From: Fulvitalea axinellae
Lineage (GTDB): Bacteria > Bacteroidota > Bacteroidia > Cytophagales > Cyclobacteriaceae
NCBI RefSeq assembly: GCF_036492835.1
Contig: NZ_AP025316.1
Location: 124,001-188,000 of the forward strand
Length of the DNA stretch: 64,000 nucleotides
Direction of reading: 5' to 3'
The notes beneath the pieces were generated by a model, which saw nothing but the letters and a program-made list of their open reading frames with translations, was not told where the DNA came from and ran no database searches. Below, one piece after another: positions 26,929-36,485 of the stretch (position 1 is its first letter; each line of letters opens with the position of its first letter). The position numbers were made by a program, and so were the translations under genes.

Positions 26929-29463
26929 TATCATTTCATCCATAGTGTAGGCATAGGCCTCGCCGTAAATTTTGGCGTACTGAGTAACGAAGCTTTCGAA
27001 CGCCAACTTTGCTTTCGCGCTTTCGTGCCCGGAAAGGTACATTGACAACCGTCTGGCCATAGCCCATTCGTTCAGGGCGTCCCAACGAAGCATCAACTCC
27101 AACACCCGTTCCCGCCGTTCCGGAGAAACGGCGTAATCGCTACGAAATACGGGCTCCCAGCGTTCGTATTGTTCTTTTTTAATATCGTCGAGCCATTCGT
27201 AGGCATGGTTGGGCAACACATTTCCACCGGCTAACAAACGGGAAAGCTTATCAAAATCGGTAGTTTCTTCCGCTTCCAAAAAATCGCAACGCCAATCTTC
27301 AGAAAGTTGGGCGTACCAACGTCCGCCTTCAAAGGCCAATATGATTCCTTCGAAGTCGAGCAACGCTTTTTTCAGACGGTTAATCGATTTCTGCCGGTTT
27401 TCTTTTTTCTGCGCCGGCGACGCTCCGTCCCAAAGCAAATGACCGATATCCTGTGGCGCTATTCCCCTTTTTCCCTGAAGTAAAATCAAAAGGAAAAGTT
27501 CTTTCAGTTTCGGCCCCAACTTTTCGGAATAATCGTCATTGTCCACGGTGATTTTCAATCCTCCGTAAACTCTGATCTCGTTTTTCGAAATCGGATTTTG
27601 ATATATATTTCCTTGTTGCTCAACCTCTTTTTGCTTTGGTATTTCTATCGTCTCAGATTTATTTTTTCTTTTTAAAATAAAAATTACTAAGAGAAATAGA
27701 ACGATCAGTATTGATGAAAAAACAACCAAATATAGGAAGTCAACTGATTCGGCTTTATTTATATTTTCGATTTCACCGGATACACCCGCCATCAATTTTC
27801 CGGAAGGGACAAAATCGATACGGTAAAGGTCAACCCTCGATCGATTTTCGGTAATCGCATATTTCAATGCCGCCCATAATTCGCCAGTCATTTTATTATG
27901 GAAAAAGAAAACCTTGGCGTCCTCAATCGAGAAAGGAAATGGAATACCGTCGGCCAGCGCTATATTCTCGCCCGTTTTCAGATCGAAATACCGTAAACGG
28001 AGTTTGGTCTTGTTTTGCTTTACGCCCTCAACATCCAACGACTGAGCGATATAAGGAAAAGTCAGCGTAAAGAATCCGGAAGAATCGTCGGCCATCACCA
28101 GTTGGTTGGCCGGCACCATATCTTCGGGCGGGTTTTCCAGTTCCCAAAGCTTCCGGGCCGTCAGTTCTTTTAAATTAATTATATAAGCGTCATAAAAATG
28201 ATACGCACCCGAAAAATGCTGTCCGTCCGGACTTCCATAACCTCCGAAAAGTATAAATTCTCCGTTCTCCGAATACGGCCCTACCGCAGCGCAAGTTCTG
28301 GGAGAAATAATATCGCCGTTTAACGACAACTTTTCCCAATTCTTAGAATTGGCAACATACCGGATCAATTCATTATGGAAAGTGTAGTAACCGTATCCGC
28401 CGAAAAACGCCGGCGTACCCGTAACAGGGTCTATAAACGTGCTTTTATGCTGGCGCTCCCTGACTTGCGTATCTTGCCCGCCGGAAAGGCGAATCCATTC
28501 CGTATTTCCATTAGATAAAAATAACGGTCCGGGCCCCTGTGGAAATACGAAAACGGAGTCGTTGCCGTCAGCCACAGCCGTAAAATCTCGCGAATCGATT
28601 GGGATTTTTTTCGACTGTTTCCGAACCGATAAAGCCAAGCCCTGCATGTCGAAGACACGGAGGGTGTCCGGCTCCACAAACCATAGTTCCTGCGCGTTGG
28701 CCCTGTAGGCTATACCCGGATTCGCTTCGGTCACGAAACTCGCCGTCTTACGCCAACGCCGGTATTTGTCGGCTACCCAACCCCGAGGCTTTTCCAGCTG
28801 GGCTATTCCTTTTCCCAATTGGTCTTTTAATTGGCCGTCGGTTTTATTGTTTCGCTCAAGCGTCCAGTGCCGTTTAAGTTTTTCATTTTCAAAAAAACGA
28901 ATGTCTTTGAGATTAATGGGCAGGATCAAAGGTGTTTGAAACTTTCCACTGTCGACATGACCGAAAGTAAAAAACGCCTTTCCGCATTCGAATTCCAGAG
29001 CCTCGGTAATATGTCCATTGATCCGGAGACGAACCTTTTTCTTATCGAAAATAATAGAAGCCCGATTCCAGCGGTTTCGGCTGAAGTCATTTCTAGGAAT
29101 CTTGACTTTGGTATGGGAGACTCCGTTTTTGTTAAGATAAAAAGCAAAGCTCTTCTTCCCGTTTCCCTCAAAAGGCGTCATCGTGACCGAATACGTGTCG
29201 GCGCCACAAGCGAAAACCATAAGTTGACCGAACTGGTCTACTTCCCTAACCTGAAAATCGAAATCAAAACGGGAATTGCCCAATGGAATATTCAGCCCTC
29301 GCTTTGGCAAAAGCTTTAGCGTAGTACGGCCAGACTCTTCGGTCTCGTAGCTATTGAACATGACACCCCGCAACCCGCCTTCCGGATACGCCAACGCGCT
29401 CCGCCAAAGGCCGGCGAAAGCCATCAAAGTCAAAAACAAACACTTAAGTCGTCCCAATTCCAA
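26899..29463 (-). CDS. Membrane-bound Kelch-type sensor with C-terminal winged-helix (OmpR/SARP-like) DNA-binding domain
   Basis: The product has 854 residues. The first possible start is a TTG at 29463, preceded in frame by a stop five codons upstream. It gives a basic, hydrophobic signal sequence ending SALA. Residues about 30-200 look like a concanavalin/LamG-like sandwich. About 250-560 contain Kelch-like propeller repeats (GTPAFFGGYGYYTFHNELIRY, NGEFILFGGYGS). A membrane helix lies at about 572-598, with a basic stop-transfer sequence (LKRKNK). The cytoplasmic part has a winged helix at about 629-720 (IRVYGGLKITV, LKELFLLILLQGKRGIAPQDIGHLLW, INRLKKALLDFEGI). It therefore looks like a one-protein transmembrane regulator. 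It converges on the secreted enzyme gene. Its target is unknown. Confidence 0.75.
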   Translation of the reverse strand: MELGRLKCLFLTLMAFAGLWRSALAYPEGGLRGVMFNSYETEESGRTTLKLLPKRGLNIPLGNSRFDFDFQVREVDQFGQLMVFACGADTYSVTMTPFEGNGKKSFAFYLNKNGVSHTKVKIPRNDFSRNRWNRASIIFDKKKVRLRINGHITEALEFECGKAFFTFGHVDSGKFQTPLILPINLKDIRFFENEKLKRHWTLERNNKTDGQLKDQLGKGIAQLEKPRGWVADKYRRWRKTASFVTEANPGIAYRANAQELWFVEPDTLRVFDMQGLALSVRKQSKKIPIDSRDFTAVADGNDSVFVFPQGPGPLFLSNGNTEWIRLSGGQDTQVRERQHKSTFIDPVTGTPAFFGGYGYYTFHNELIRYVANSKNWEKLSLNGDIISPRTCAAVGPYSENGEFILFGGYGSPDGQHFSGAYHFYDAYIINLKELTARKLWELENPPEDMVPANQLVMADDSSGFFTLTFPYIAQSLDVEGVKQNKTKLRLRYFDLKTGENIALADGIPFPFSIEDAKVFFFHNKMTGELWAALKYAITENRSRVDLYRIDFVPSGKLMAGVSGEIENINKAESVDFLYLVVFSSILIVLFLLVIFILKRKNKSETIEIPKQKEVEQQGNIYQNPISKNEIRVYGGLKITVDNDDYSEKLGPKLKELFLLILLQGKRGIAPQDIGHLLWDGASPAQKKENRQKSINRLKKALLDFEGIILAFEGGRWYAQLSEDWRCDFLEAEETTDFDKLSRLLAGGNVLPNHAYEWLDDIKKEQYERWEPVFRSDYAVSPERRERVLELMLRWDALNEWAMARRLSMYLSGHESAKAKLAFESFVTQYAKIYGEAYAYTMDEMIEKAGEGARI

Positions 29464-29809
29464 ATCTATTTCCCTTTATACCGGCCGTTTTTGGCCTTCC
29501 GTATATAACGTTCAACGGTTTCCCCGATTGTATTCTTGTCGGGGATTTAGCGGTTTTGGGGTAAAGATAAGGGAAATGCGTTGTTTTATTTCGTTAATCC
29601 ACCTCTTAGATAAGAAGTAAAAGTAGAAATCCCATCTCCAATAAACCTGAAAATGGGACTCTCGATTATTGAAAAAAATAGATCTAAAACAGAGATCCTT
29701 ATTTCAAAAATTCTTCACTCCCTTTCAAATTCTGTGAACCTTTCAATCCTGTCGCCCATATTATGTGCAAAATATAATCTTTTTTAAATATTTGACAATA
29801 ACCTAAGCA
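29464..29809. other. Intergenic region with one hairpin
   Basis: A 346-base AT-rich gap. The only structure seen is the stem tccccga / tcgggga at 29521-29545, without a T run. It could be part of the 5' UTR of the Kelch regulator or the 3' end of the esterase transcript. Confidence 0.35.
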
Positions 29810-31063
29810 TTATTGCCTATTTCCTGTCAGAGCTTTTTCTAATTTTCGCAACCTGTCTTTATGATATTTCGAGCCGCTCAAACCATAAGCCTTTATGGCA
29901 TATTCGATAGCTAAAGCGTAATTACCGGATCGTTCATAATATTCTGACATCGAATCGTAGGCGTTGGAACTTTCCGGGTAAAAAGCCAATGAACGTTCAA
30001 AGTACATTTTCGCCTTTTTAGGCATTCCCTGATCCATACTCATATAGCCCAGAGTATTAAGCACATCTTCTGGATAAGCGGGTACGGAATAGCCAAAATG
30101 AGCCTTGAGCTTTGCTGATCGTTGGTCTATGACCTTTCTTAGATCGGCTACAGGGGTTTTAGGATTATTGATTTTTTCGATATTTTCCATCTGAAACCAA
30201 TTAAACAACGACACCAACCCATTTTTTATGGAAGGATAAGCAACAGTTCCATGCAGTTCGTTCGGAAAAAATTCCCATTCAAATGAAAAACCTTCTTGCG
30301 TCATGCTTTTTGCCTTTTTTGAAAACTCAAGATTGGAACGCGGAAAGAGAGTAAACCCAGTGTCATCGTCCATAACGTTATCAATCGTTATTTCCAAATT
30401 GGCCATATGTAACGGCCCCGCCAAAGACATATACAATGACTTATTTTTATAATCTCGTCCAGAAAGTGACCGCTTCGCCTTTTTCAAAAACTTTTGATTA
30501 TCCCATTGCAAACTAGGGTCAATCGCCAGATAATTTTTGAATAAATCTTTGCGCTCAGTCATAGTGTAGATCGTAAATAACCCGCCGTAAGAATGGCCTA
30601 TCAGCGTTCTGTAATTCGTTACAGGATAATTGCGTTCAACATAAGACACTAATTCCTTTTCGATAAAATCCAGAAACCTCGAAGCTCCTCCAGATTCCAC
30701 GTTTCTAGGAGCGCCCTGACTATTTTCCGGTGTTGAGGGAGTTAAATCACGAGTCCGGTTTTTATGATTCGAAATACCGACAAGTACCATTTCAGGCATA
30801 AACCCACCCGAGTAATAAGCGTGAGCATCGATTACCGTCGGTAAAAGCGACGCTCCGTCCAGTACAAATACTACAGGGTATTTGCGTTTACTATTTTTCG
30901 AAAAACTCTCCGGCAGTTGCACATAAATTTCTCGTCCTTCATTGAGAACCTTTGAAAATAGACTGTCTTGGGTACCGATACATCTCAGATATCGATTTCC
31001 GGATTGTCCATAGACCGTAATGGAAAAAAGAACGATAACGCAGAGGGAAAAGATTTGTCTCAT
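29810..31063 (-). CDS. Secreted esterase D-like alpha/beta hydrolase with C-terminal TPR-like helices
   Basis: I chose the ATG at 31063 because it begins a signal peptide (MRQIFSLCVIVLFSITVYGQ). An upstream in-frame start at 31141 adds 26 residues without such character. The product has 417 residues. The putative-esterase domain has GREIYVQLPESF, YPVVFVLDG, the nucleophile motif GHSYGG in TLIGHSYGGLFTIY, and a likely catalytic His in ELHGTVAYPS. Residues about 335-415 look like TPR helices (MPKKAKMYFERSLAFYPESSNAYDSMSEYY, ALAIEYAIKAYGL). Such proteins hydrolyse small esters, often siderophore or acetyl esters. Nothing here fixes the substrate. Confidence 0.85.
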   Translation of the reverse strand: MRQIFSLCVIVLFSITVYGQSGNRYLRCIGTQDSLFSKVLNEGREIYVQLPESFSKNSKRKYPVVFVLDGASLLPTVIDAHAYYSGGFMPEMVLVGISNHKNRTRDLTPSTPENSQGAPRNVESGGASRFLDFIEKELVSYVERNYPVTNYRTLIGHSYGGLFTIYTMTERKDLFKNYLAIDPSLQWDNQKFLKKAKRSLSGRDYKNKSLYMSLAGPLHMANLEITIDNVMDDDTGFTLFPRSNLEFSKKAKSMTQEGFSFEWEFFPNELHGTVAYPSIKNGLVSLFNWFQMENIEKINNPKTPVADLRKVIDQRSAKLKAHFGYSVPAYPEDVLNTLGYMSMDQGMPKKAKMYFERSLAFYPESSNAYDSMSEYYERSGNYALAIEYAIKAYGLSGSKYHKDRLRKLEKALTGNRQ

Positions 31064-31354
31064 TTGAAAAGTGTTTCCGTTAGATAAAATACGGTAGCTT
31101 TCCCCTCTTATCTCCAACCACGCCGTTTTTGATGGGTACAATAAAGGATCTTTTCAACTAAAAACATAATTCATGGATAAATATTTTCTAACCATTAATT
31201 TGAAAGGTTATAAAACAAAACCTAATGGAAGGCCTCCAACAAAATCACATAAATATAACTTTACTAACACCATCTTATCATAAACACGTAGCGTATTTTT
31301 ATTAAAAACGACTCAAACATTTCAATTATAGGCTTAACTATATATTTTGCGTTT

Positions 31355-31960
31355 ATGGACATTAATAATATAAGAGCTGTATTTGACGAAGAACATATTA
31401 CTGTATATCAGGCATATCGTCCCGGAATCGCTGTTCCGGCGATAAAGGCCCAGAAGTTTGTACCTCCCTTTAAACTTACCCGGATGACATGGATTAAGCC
31501 ATCGCTTCTTTGGATGATGTATCGTAGCGGGTGGGGACAGAAAGAAGGCCAAGAGCATATCTTAGCAATAAAAATTAAACGTGAAGGGTGGGAATGGGCG
31601 TTAGCCAATTCATGTCTTTCACATTTTGATTCTTCGGTTCACGAATCCCATGAAATTTGGAAAAACAGTGTGGCCGAATCACCTGTTCGGATTCAGTGGG
31701 ATCCCGAAAAAGACATATTTATCAACAAGCTTGATTACCGTTCAATTCAGGTTGGGCTAAGTGGCATCTCTGTAGAGAAATACGTCAATGAATGGATTGT
31801 GTCAATTGAAGATATATCGGAAAATTGTCGAGATATCTACCAATTGGTCCAAGAAAAGAAAATAGAAGAGGCAAAGGCATTACTGCCACAAGAAAAAATT
31901 CACCCTCTACCATGCGATATAGCCAAAATATGCGGTGCTTCGGAAATACATATCTCTTAG
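31355..31960 (+). CDS. DUF4291 family protein
   Basis: The product has 201 residues and follows the DUF4291 pattern along its whole length: IRAVFDEEHITVYQAYRP, VPPFKLTRMTWIKPSLLWMMYRSGW, HILAIKIKREGWEWAL and VRIQWDPEKD. The function of this family is unknown to me. There is no signal peptide, so it is cytoplasmic. It starts at an ATG in an AT-rich leader. It may be co-transcribed with the MmcQ/YjbR gene 44 bases downstream. Confidence 0.93.
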   Translation: MDINNIRAVFDEEHITVYQAYRPGIAVPAIKAQKFVPPFKLTRMTWIKPSLLWMMYRSGWGQKEGQEHILAIKIKREGWEWALANSCLSHFDSSVHESHEIWKNSVAESPVRIQWDPEKDIFINKLDYRSIQVGLSGISVEKYVNEWIVSIEDISENCRDIYQLVQEKKIEEAKALLPQEKIHPLPCDIAKICGASEIHIS

Positions 31961-32004
31961 ATTTCTATTTATTGGAATAGTATAATCTTTAAAGATCATA
32001 AAAT

Positions 32005-32355
32005 ATGACTATCGAAGAATTCAGGGAATTATGTCTTTCATTACCCGGAACTACCGAAGATCTGCCTTTTGATGAAAGCACATTAGCGTTTAAAGTAATG
32101 GGGAAAATATTTGCCATAACGGACATAGACAATTTTGAATATGTCAATCTGAAATGTGATCCGGAAACCGCTCTTGAGCTTAGGGATAGATATGAGGCTA
32201 TAAAGGCTGGATATCATATGAATAAAAAGCATTGGAACAGCGTCTATTTTTCGTCTGACGCCAACGATTCCTCAATCAAAGAATGGACCATGGAATCGTA
32301 CCGTTTGGTAAAGGAAAAACTGCCTGCAGGAATAAGAAAGCAACTGGAAGAATAG
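32005..32355 (+). CDS. MmcQ/YjbR family protein
   Basis: The product has 116 residues, full length for the family. It has the N-terminal FRELCLSLPGTTEDLPFDESTLAFKVMGKIFA, then VNLKCDPETALELRDRYEAIKAGYHMNKKHWNSV, and ends in a helix with SYRLVKEKLP. This is the CyaY-like YjbR fold, small and cytoplasmic, suspected to bind DNA. It follows the DUF4291 gene closely and is followed by a strong terminator. Confidence 0.93.
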   Translation: MTIEEFRELCLSLPGTTEDLPFDESTLAFKVMGKIFAITDIDNFEYVNLKCDPETALELRDRYEAIKAGYHMNKKHWNSVYFSSDANDSSIKEWTMESYRLVKEKLPAGIRKQLEE

Positions 32356-32443
32356 ATTCTTTGTAAGCTACATTTTTACTGCAAACACTGCTTTTGATAT
32401 AAATCAAATTTTTCAAAAAAATATAACTCTACATTGGTTGCGT

Positions 32444-32470
32444 AGCAAAACCGAAACGGTTTTGCTTTTT
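32444..32470 (+). terminator. Terminator after the DUF4291-MmcQ pair
   Basis: Near-perfect stem agcaaaaccg / cggttttgct around a 3-base loop (aaa), followed by a T run. It lies 89 bases after the MmcQ stop codon. Confidence 0.85.
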
Positions 32471-32514
32471 CTGTTTTAGAGGGAAAATGTTTTTTATATA
32501 CAACCAATACTGAT

Positions 32515-34059
32515 ATGAGAAAGGCTTTACTGGCGGGGATATTAATAATCTCATTATCCGCCTGCGAGAAGGAAGTGGTAAAGATGGAAGAGCTGAATGG
32601 GGATAAACTTGGCGTGTCTACACAGCTACTGGAATTTGGGGATAAAAAAGACGAATTGAGTTTTAGGCTAAAAAATAAAACAGGAAAAAACGTCAAATGG
32701 GAAATAAAGAATTCGAACAGTTGGCTTTCCTTTCAGAAGAGGACTGGCGTAATGGATAGCGCCATTACGGTTAAAGCCAAAGTGAACCGAAAAGGCGTAC
32801 TGCGTGGCACTTACCAAGATTATATTATCGTTTCGTTTCCCAACAATGTTAATCGCGTAGTGAGGGCAGATATGAATGTGGCCAATATCAGTCCGACGGC
32901 GCCCATTCTTCTAAACTCTCCTAATAACGGTAACCCAGGCTTTAAAAATGAATACGGTTTTGTAAGGAATCCTACTTTTAAATGGAAAGCAAGTTCCGAT
33001 GCCGATCGGGATTCTATTTCTTATGGGGTTTATATAGATAAAGAAGAGAATCCGAAAACCCTAATCAAGACGATAAGAGAACGAGACCATTTAAAGGAAT
33101 ATTCCTTTAAAACCGAAGATAAGCTTGAATACGGAACAAAATATTTTGCGAAGATAGTGGCGAAAGATAAATACGGAGGTGCCACATCCAGCGAGGTTGT
33201 CGGATTTAAGACGGCGGAGGCCGGTAAGTTTTGGCATCGAATCGGGGAGATCAACCACCCGTTGGCCAAAGGAAATTCCGATAACCGGATGACTGTCCAC
33301 AATGGTCAGCTTTATTACCTTTCCGGAGGAACGGGCGCTACGGTTTACAATTATGTATTACGCTCTGGTGACGGGAAATCTTGGAACCAAGTAGGCAAAT
33401 TAAATGGCGGTCAGAGGCGTTTAGGCTCCGAAATGATTTCGTTCAAAGGAAAACTCTTCTTGATTGGGGGAAGAATCTATAGTTCCCGAAAATCGGATAT
33501 TCTCAGTAGTACCGATGGCGGAAACTGGGAGAGCGTGGCTCAGATACCGGAACTAGCGAAAGCGAAATCGTTTAGGTGCGTCGTTTTCAAAAATAAGATA
33601 TGGCTTTTTTACAGTATTGACCGTAGGGGCGTAAAAATCTTAAACAGCGAAAACGGGACGGATTGGAAACCGGTAAGCGACAAAGGCCCAACCATTTACC
33701 GAGATACGGAATTGCTTATCCATAATGAGAATTTATGGCTTCTGGGAGCTGGAACTTTCGAAAGGAAAAGCGGTATTTTTTCTAGCCCGGACGGGAAAAC
33801 GTGGACACACAAAGCAAAGAAATACACAATAGGAGAAACAGGTATGAGGGCCATCTCATATAAGGGGAAGCTTTGGAAAATAGGCGGTGGTTTGGACCGT
33901 TTAAATCAACTTGGCCGAAAACTCCATGTTTCCGAAAATGGAATAGATTGGGTCGAAAGAAACGAAGACATGGGCTTTTATTTTAACGGTGGTGAGGCCG
34001 TAGTCTTCAAGAAATCAATATTTGCCGTCGATCGGGTAAATGTATGGCGGATGGATTAA
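32515..34059 (+). CDS. Lipoprotein with Ig-like domains and a Kelch/BNR-like propeller
   Basis: The product has 514 residues, with a lipoprotein signal ending ISLSAC, lipidated at Cys17. Residues about 35-130 resemble a BACON-type Ig domain (LSFRLKNKTGKNVKWEIKNSNSWLSF, GTYQDYIIVSF). About 135-240 look like a second Ig/FN3-like domain (SPTAPILLNSPNNG, NPTFKWKASSDADRDSISYGVYI). About 245-514 hold propeller blades repeating a W-x-G-plus-loop pattern with SxDGxxW (RSGDGKSWNQVG, SSTDGGNWESVA, NSENGTDWKPV, SSPDGKTWTHKA, VSENGIDWVER). It is probably a surface or periplasmic binding protein. Two larger propeller proteins lie convergent to it. Confidence 0.8.
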   Translation: MRKALLAGILIISLSACEKEVVKMEELNGDKLGVSTQLLEFGDKKDELSFRLKNKTGKNVKWEIKNSNSWLSFQKRTGVMDSAITVKAKVNRKGVLRGTYQDYIIVSFPNNVNRVVRADMNVANISPTAPILLNSPNNGNPGFKNEYGFVRNPTFKWKASSDADRDSISYGVYIDKEENPKTLIKTIRERDHLKEYSFKTEDKLEYGTKYFAKIVAKDKYGGATSSEVVGFKTAEAGKFWHRIGEINHPLAKGNSDNRMTVHNGQLYYLSGGTGATVYNYVLRSGDGKSWNQVGKLNGGQRRLGSEMISFKGKLFLIGGRIYSSRKSDILSSTDGGNWESVAQIPELAKAKSFRCVVFKNKIWLFYSIDRRGVKILNSENGTDWKPVSDKGPTIYRDTELLIHNENLWLLGAGTFERKSGIFSSPDGKTWTHKAKKYTIGETGMRAISYKGKLWKIGGGLDRLNQLGRKLHVSENGIDWVERNEDMGFYFNGGEAVVFKKSIFAVDRVNVWRMD

Positions 34060-34084
34060 GGTTGATCCCTTTCTTTCCAAAAAA

Positions 34085-34121
34085 ATGCCAGTAGCTATAT
34101 CATATATATCGCTACTGGCAT
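34085..34121. terminator. Bidirectional terminator between convergent genes
   Basis: Perfect 11-bp stem atgccagtagc / gctactggcat. A run of seven T follows it on the minus strand, so it is strongest for the minus-strand propeller gene ending at 34146. The plus-strand lipoprotein gene also ends just before it. Confidence 0.8.
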
Positions 34122-34145
34122 CCTTGCTTAGTTATTAAAATAAGA

Positions 34146-36461
34146 TTATTCTTGTCCCTTAAAAAGAATAAATGCTTCCTTTGATTTCATATTTTCGGAA
34201 TCGCTATAAAAACGGTCGAATAATATTACTTTGTTTTCTTCAGATTGAAAATCTGTAATTATTCTGGCCGTTTTAAGTAAATCTGTATCGGCTTTTCCTT
34301 CAATTAACATCGTATTGGAAAGGTTGGTTTCCCACCCTTCAGAGCCTCCTTTTGTTAATACTATGGCTTCTACAATAGACTCGCCTAAGCGATACGCTTT
34401 ATATGTCACAAATAGGTTATTTCCTTTAACTAAAGCGGAAAGTACATTTACTTTTTCGGCATCATTCACATAATTATCGACCGAGACAGTTGCCTTTTTA
34501 TAACCTCCTTCTTGCTGTTTTGAATATAAAAAGACATCTGAACCGGAGGTAACCGTGATCGTTCCGTTATCGGCTATTGAAAAGTTTGTTTTTGGCGATA
34601 ATTTTTTCTCTCCCGATAGATTTCCTACCATTACTGGAGTATCGGAATATCTCTGACCATTTTTCTGGAAAGCGTATATTCTACTTTCGTTTTCGGTCAG
34701 AATAAGTCTTGCAACTTCTGTTCTGTTCCACGAAAATTTATCCGCAATAAAATCAGTCTCACCGATTTCTAGGGTTTGAGAATCGTTTGCGGGCACCCAC
34801 TTATACCCATCCTTCCTAAAAGAATAGAGTTCCTTTCCGTCCCAAACTTCAAGCCTATTCTCTAAGAATCGTATTTTGCCTTTTGCGTTTGGATTATCCC
34901 CATTTCCTATTTCGACTAATGCGTCAGCCTTTCTTGTGCTAATCCAATCATTCCCCTTTTTTTCAAAAACATAAACAAGCAATCCGTCATTTGACCTGTC
35001 CTTTGATAAAACGAATAACCTACCCTCTTCGAAAATAATCTCTTCTGGAAAGAAATCGGGCCTGTCAGTCGACAAATAGGCCAAAGGCTTTCTTTTTTCA
35101 CCACTGATGTCATATATACCCACAGACTGTCTTTTTCTATGGCGTACAGGCATTGCGCAAAGATCCCCCTGAAAAGCAACGGCGGGTAGACGACTTTCTA
35201 ACCATGGAGACTGCGAATGAGTCGTTGTCCTTAACGGTCCCGGCTTTTCATAACTCATTTTTACCGCTTTGGGCCAGAAGGTTTCTTTTTTATAAAAATT
35301 AAGATTTTCGAAATCGGCAGGAACGTTTTTCTCGCCATCTATATAAACCGCAACTATATCATTCCCGATAGCTACGTTGGTTTCGAAATTGCCAAAAAAT
35401 CCAATTCCAGCATGATTCTCAATCCAATTTTCCCATATCATTCGAGGATCGGTTCTCTCCCAAGTATCGCCTGAAGCTTCAAATAGGTCAGTTAAAACTG
35501 ATATCTTTTCGTTATTCCAATATGTTATGGCTATCCTATTTGTTTTAAAATCTAAATCAACTACAGGATAATCGTTTTTTATTGCCACTAAACTTTTTGG
35601 TCGTAATAGTTTAGTATCCACTTCTTCCATATCAGGCCACGAACCGCTAGCCTTTTGAAAAAGGTGAATATACCCCGTTTTACCATCCAAAGCGACAATA
35701 GATTGTTGATGTACCGCAATCGCATAGCCCAGACCCGAAGGTTTATGGTCTTCAGTATTCTCGGAAATATAGACCTGCTCGAAAAGAGAAGATGAGTTCC
35801 AATCGTTTCCGTTATTTTCGAAAATATGCAGTTTGTTTTCTGTCCCGAAAGATGTCGCACATAGAATATCGTCCGTTAAAGCGATTCTCCATATAGGGTT
35901 TTCCGTTTCTACGTGTTTTGGTTGTAAGGAGGATGCGGAAGCCCAACCACCATTCGGTCTTTTAATTAACGCTATAACATTGCGGGATTCCGTCTCGGTG
36001 TTAAAGGTGATATAAGCCAAAGTATTTGAAGCTATATCGAAACCATTTCCACGGATACTTCCTAAAGGTGCTTCGACTTTTACCGCTTCCTGACTATCTG
36101 ACCACTCCCCGTTTTTTTTGTCGAAAAGATAGAGGTCTCCTTTATAAAGGCCTGCTATATATTCGCTTTCAATCTTTACCGATTCGAAACGGGCTTTCGG
36201 TTTATCCGGCAATCCTAATCTAGCCTGGATTTTCCATTCGTTACCCGAAAGCTTCCATACTACAATACCGCCATCTGTAACCGCAACAGCGTATTCGTCC
36301 AAAATATCAATGGACTTGCCGGTATTAGCGACTTTCACTTTTTCTCTTTCCGGAAAAACGATTTTATCCTTTTCCCATACTTGGGCCTGAGCCTTTGAAT
36401 TTGTGGCAAATACGATCAAAAACGCAATAACCACCTTTATATATTTGGTATAACAGTTCAT
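34146..36461 (-). CDS. Large secreted beta-propeller protein, no sorting domain
   Basis: The product has 771 residues, with a signal peptide at about 1-26 (MNCYTKYIK, hydrophobic core, KAQAQ). The rest is beta-rich, with repeated blades of the form VAI.....GxIxLFxKxxGxW (ESEYIAGLYKGDLYLFDKKNGEW, DGKTGYIHLFQKASGSW, NDIVAVYIDGEKNV), like FG-GAP/propeller proteins. It resembles the upstream neighbour (36486-39569), which begins with the same VxVxG-LF-K-x-GW blades, but it lacks the C-terminal Ig-like repeats and the T9SS sorting domain. The two genes are 24 bases apart and surely one operon. Binding of a surface ligand or polymer is an inference. Confidence 0.75.
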   Translation of the reverse strand: MNCYTKYIKVVIAFLIVFATNSKAQAQVWEKDKIVFPEREKVKVANTGKSIDILDEYAVAVTDGGIVVWKLSGNEWKIQARLGLPDKPKARFESVKIESEYIAGLYKGDLYLFDKKNGEWSDSQEAVKVEAPLGSIRGNGFDIASNTLAYITFNTETESRNVIALIKRPNGGWASASSLQPKHVETENPIWRIALTDDILCATSFGTENKLHIFENNGNDWNSSSLFEQVYISENTEDHKPSGLGYAIAVHQQSIVALDGKTGYIHLFQKASGSWPDMEEVDTKLLRPKSLVAIKNDYPVVDLDFKTNRIAITYWNNEKISVLTDLFEASGDTWERTDPRMIWENWIENHAGIGFFGNFETNVAIGNDIVAVYIDGEKNVPADFENLNFYKKETFWPKAVKMSYEKPGPLRTTTHSQSPWLESRLPAVAFQGDLCAMPVRHRKRQSVGIYDISGEKRKPLAYLSTDRPDFFPEEIIFEEGRLFVLSKDRSNDGLLVYVFEKKGNDWISTRKADALVEIGNGDNPNAKGKIRFLENRLEVWDGKELYSFRKDGYKWVPANDSQTLEIGETDFIADKFSWNRTEVARLILTENESRIYAFQKNGQRYSDTPVMVGNLSGEKKLSPKTNFSIADNGTITVTSGSDVFLYSKQQEGGYKKATVSVDNYVNDAEKVNVLSALVKGNNLFVTYKAYRLGESIVEAIVLTKGGSEGWETNLSNTMLIEGKADTDLLKTARIITDFQSEENKVILFDRFYSDSENMKSKEAFILFKGQE

Positions 36462-36485
36462 GATAATAAGATCAAAAAAGACACA

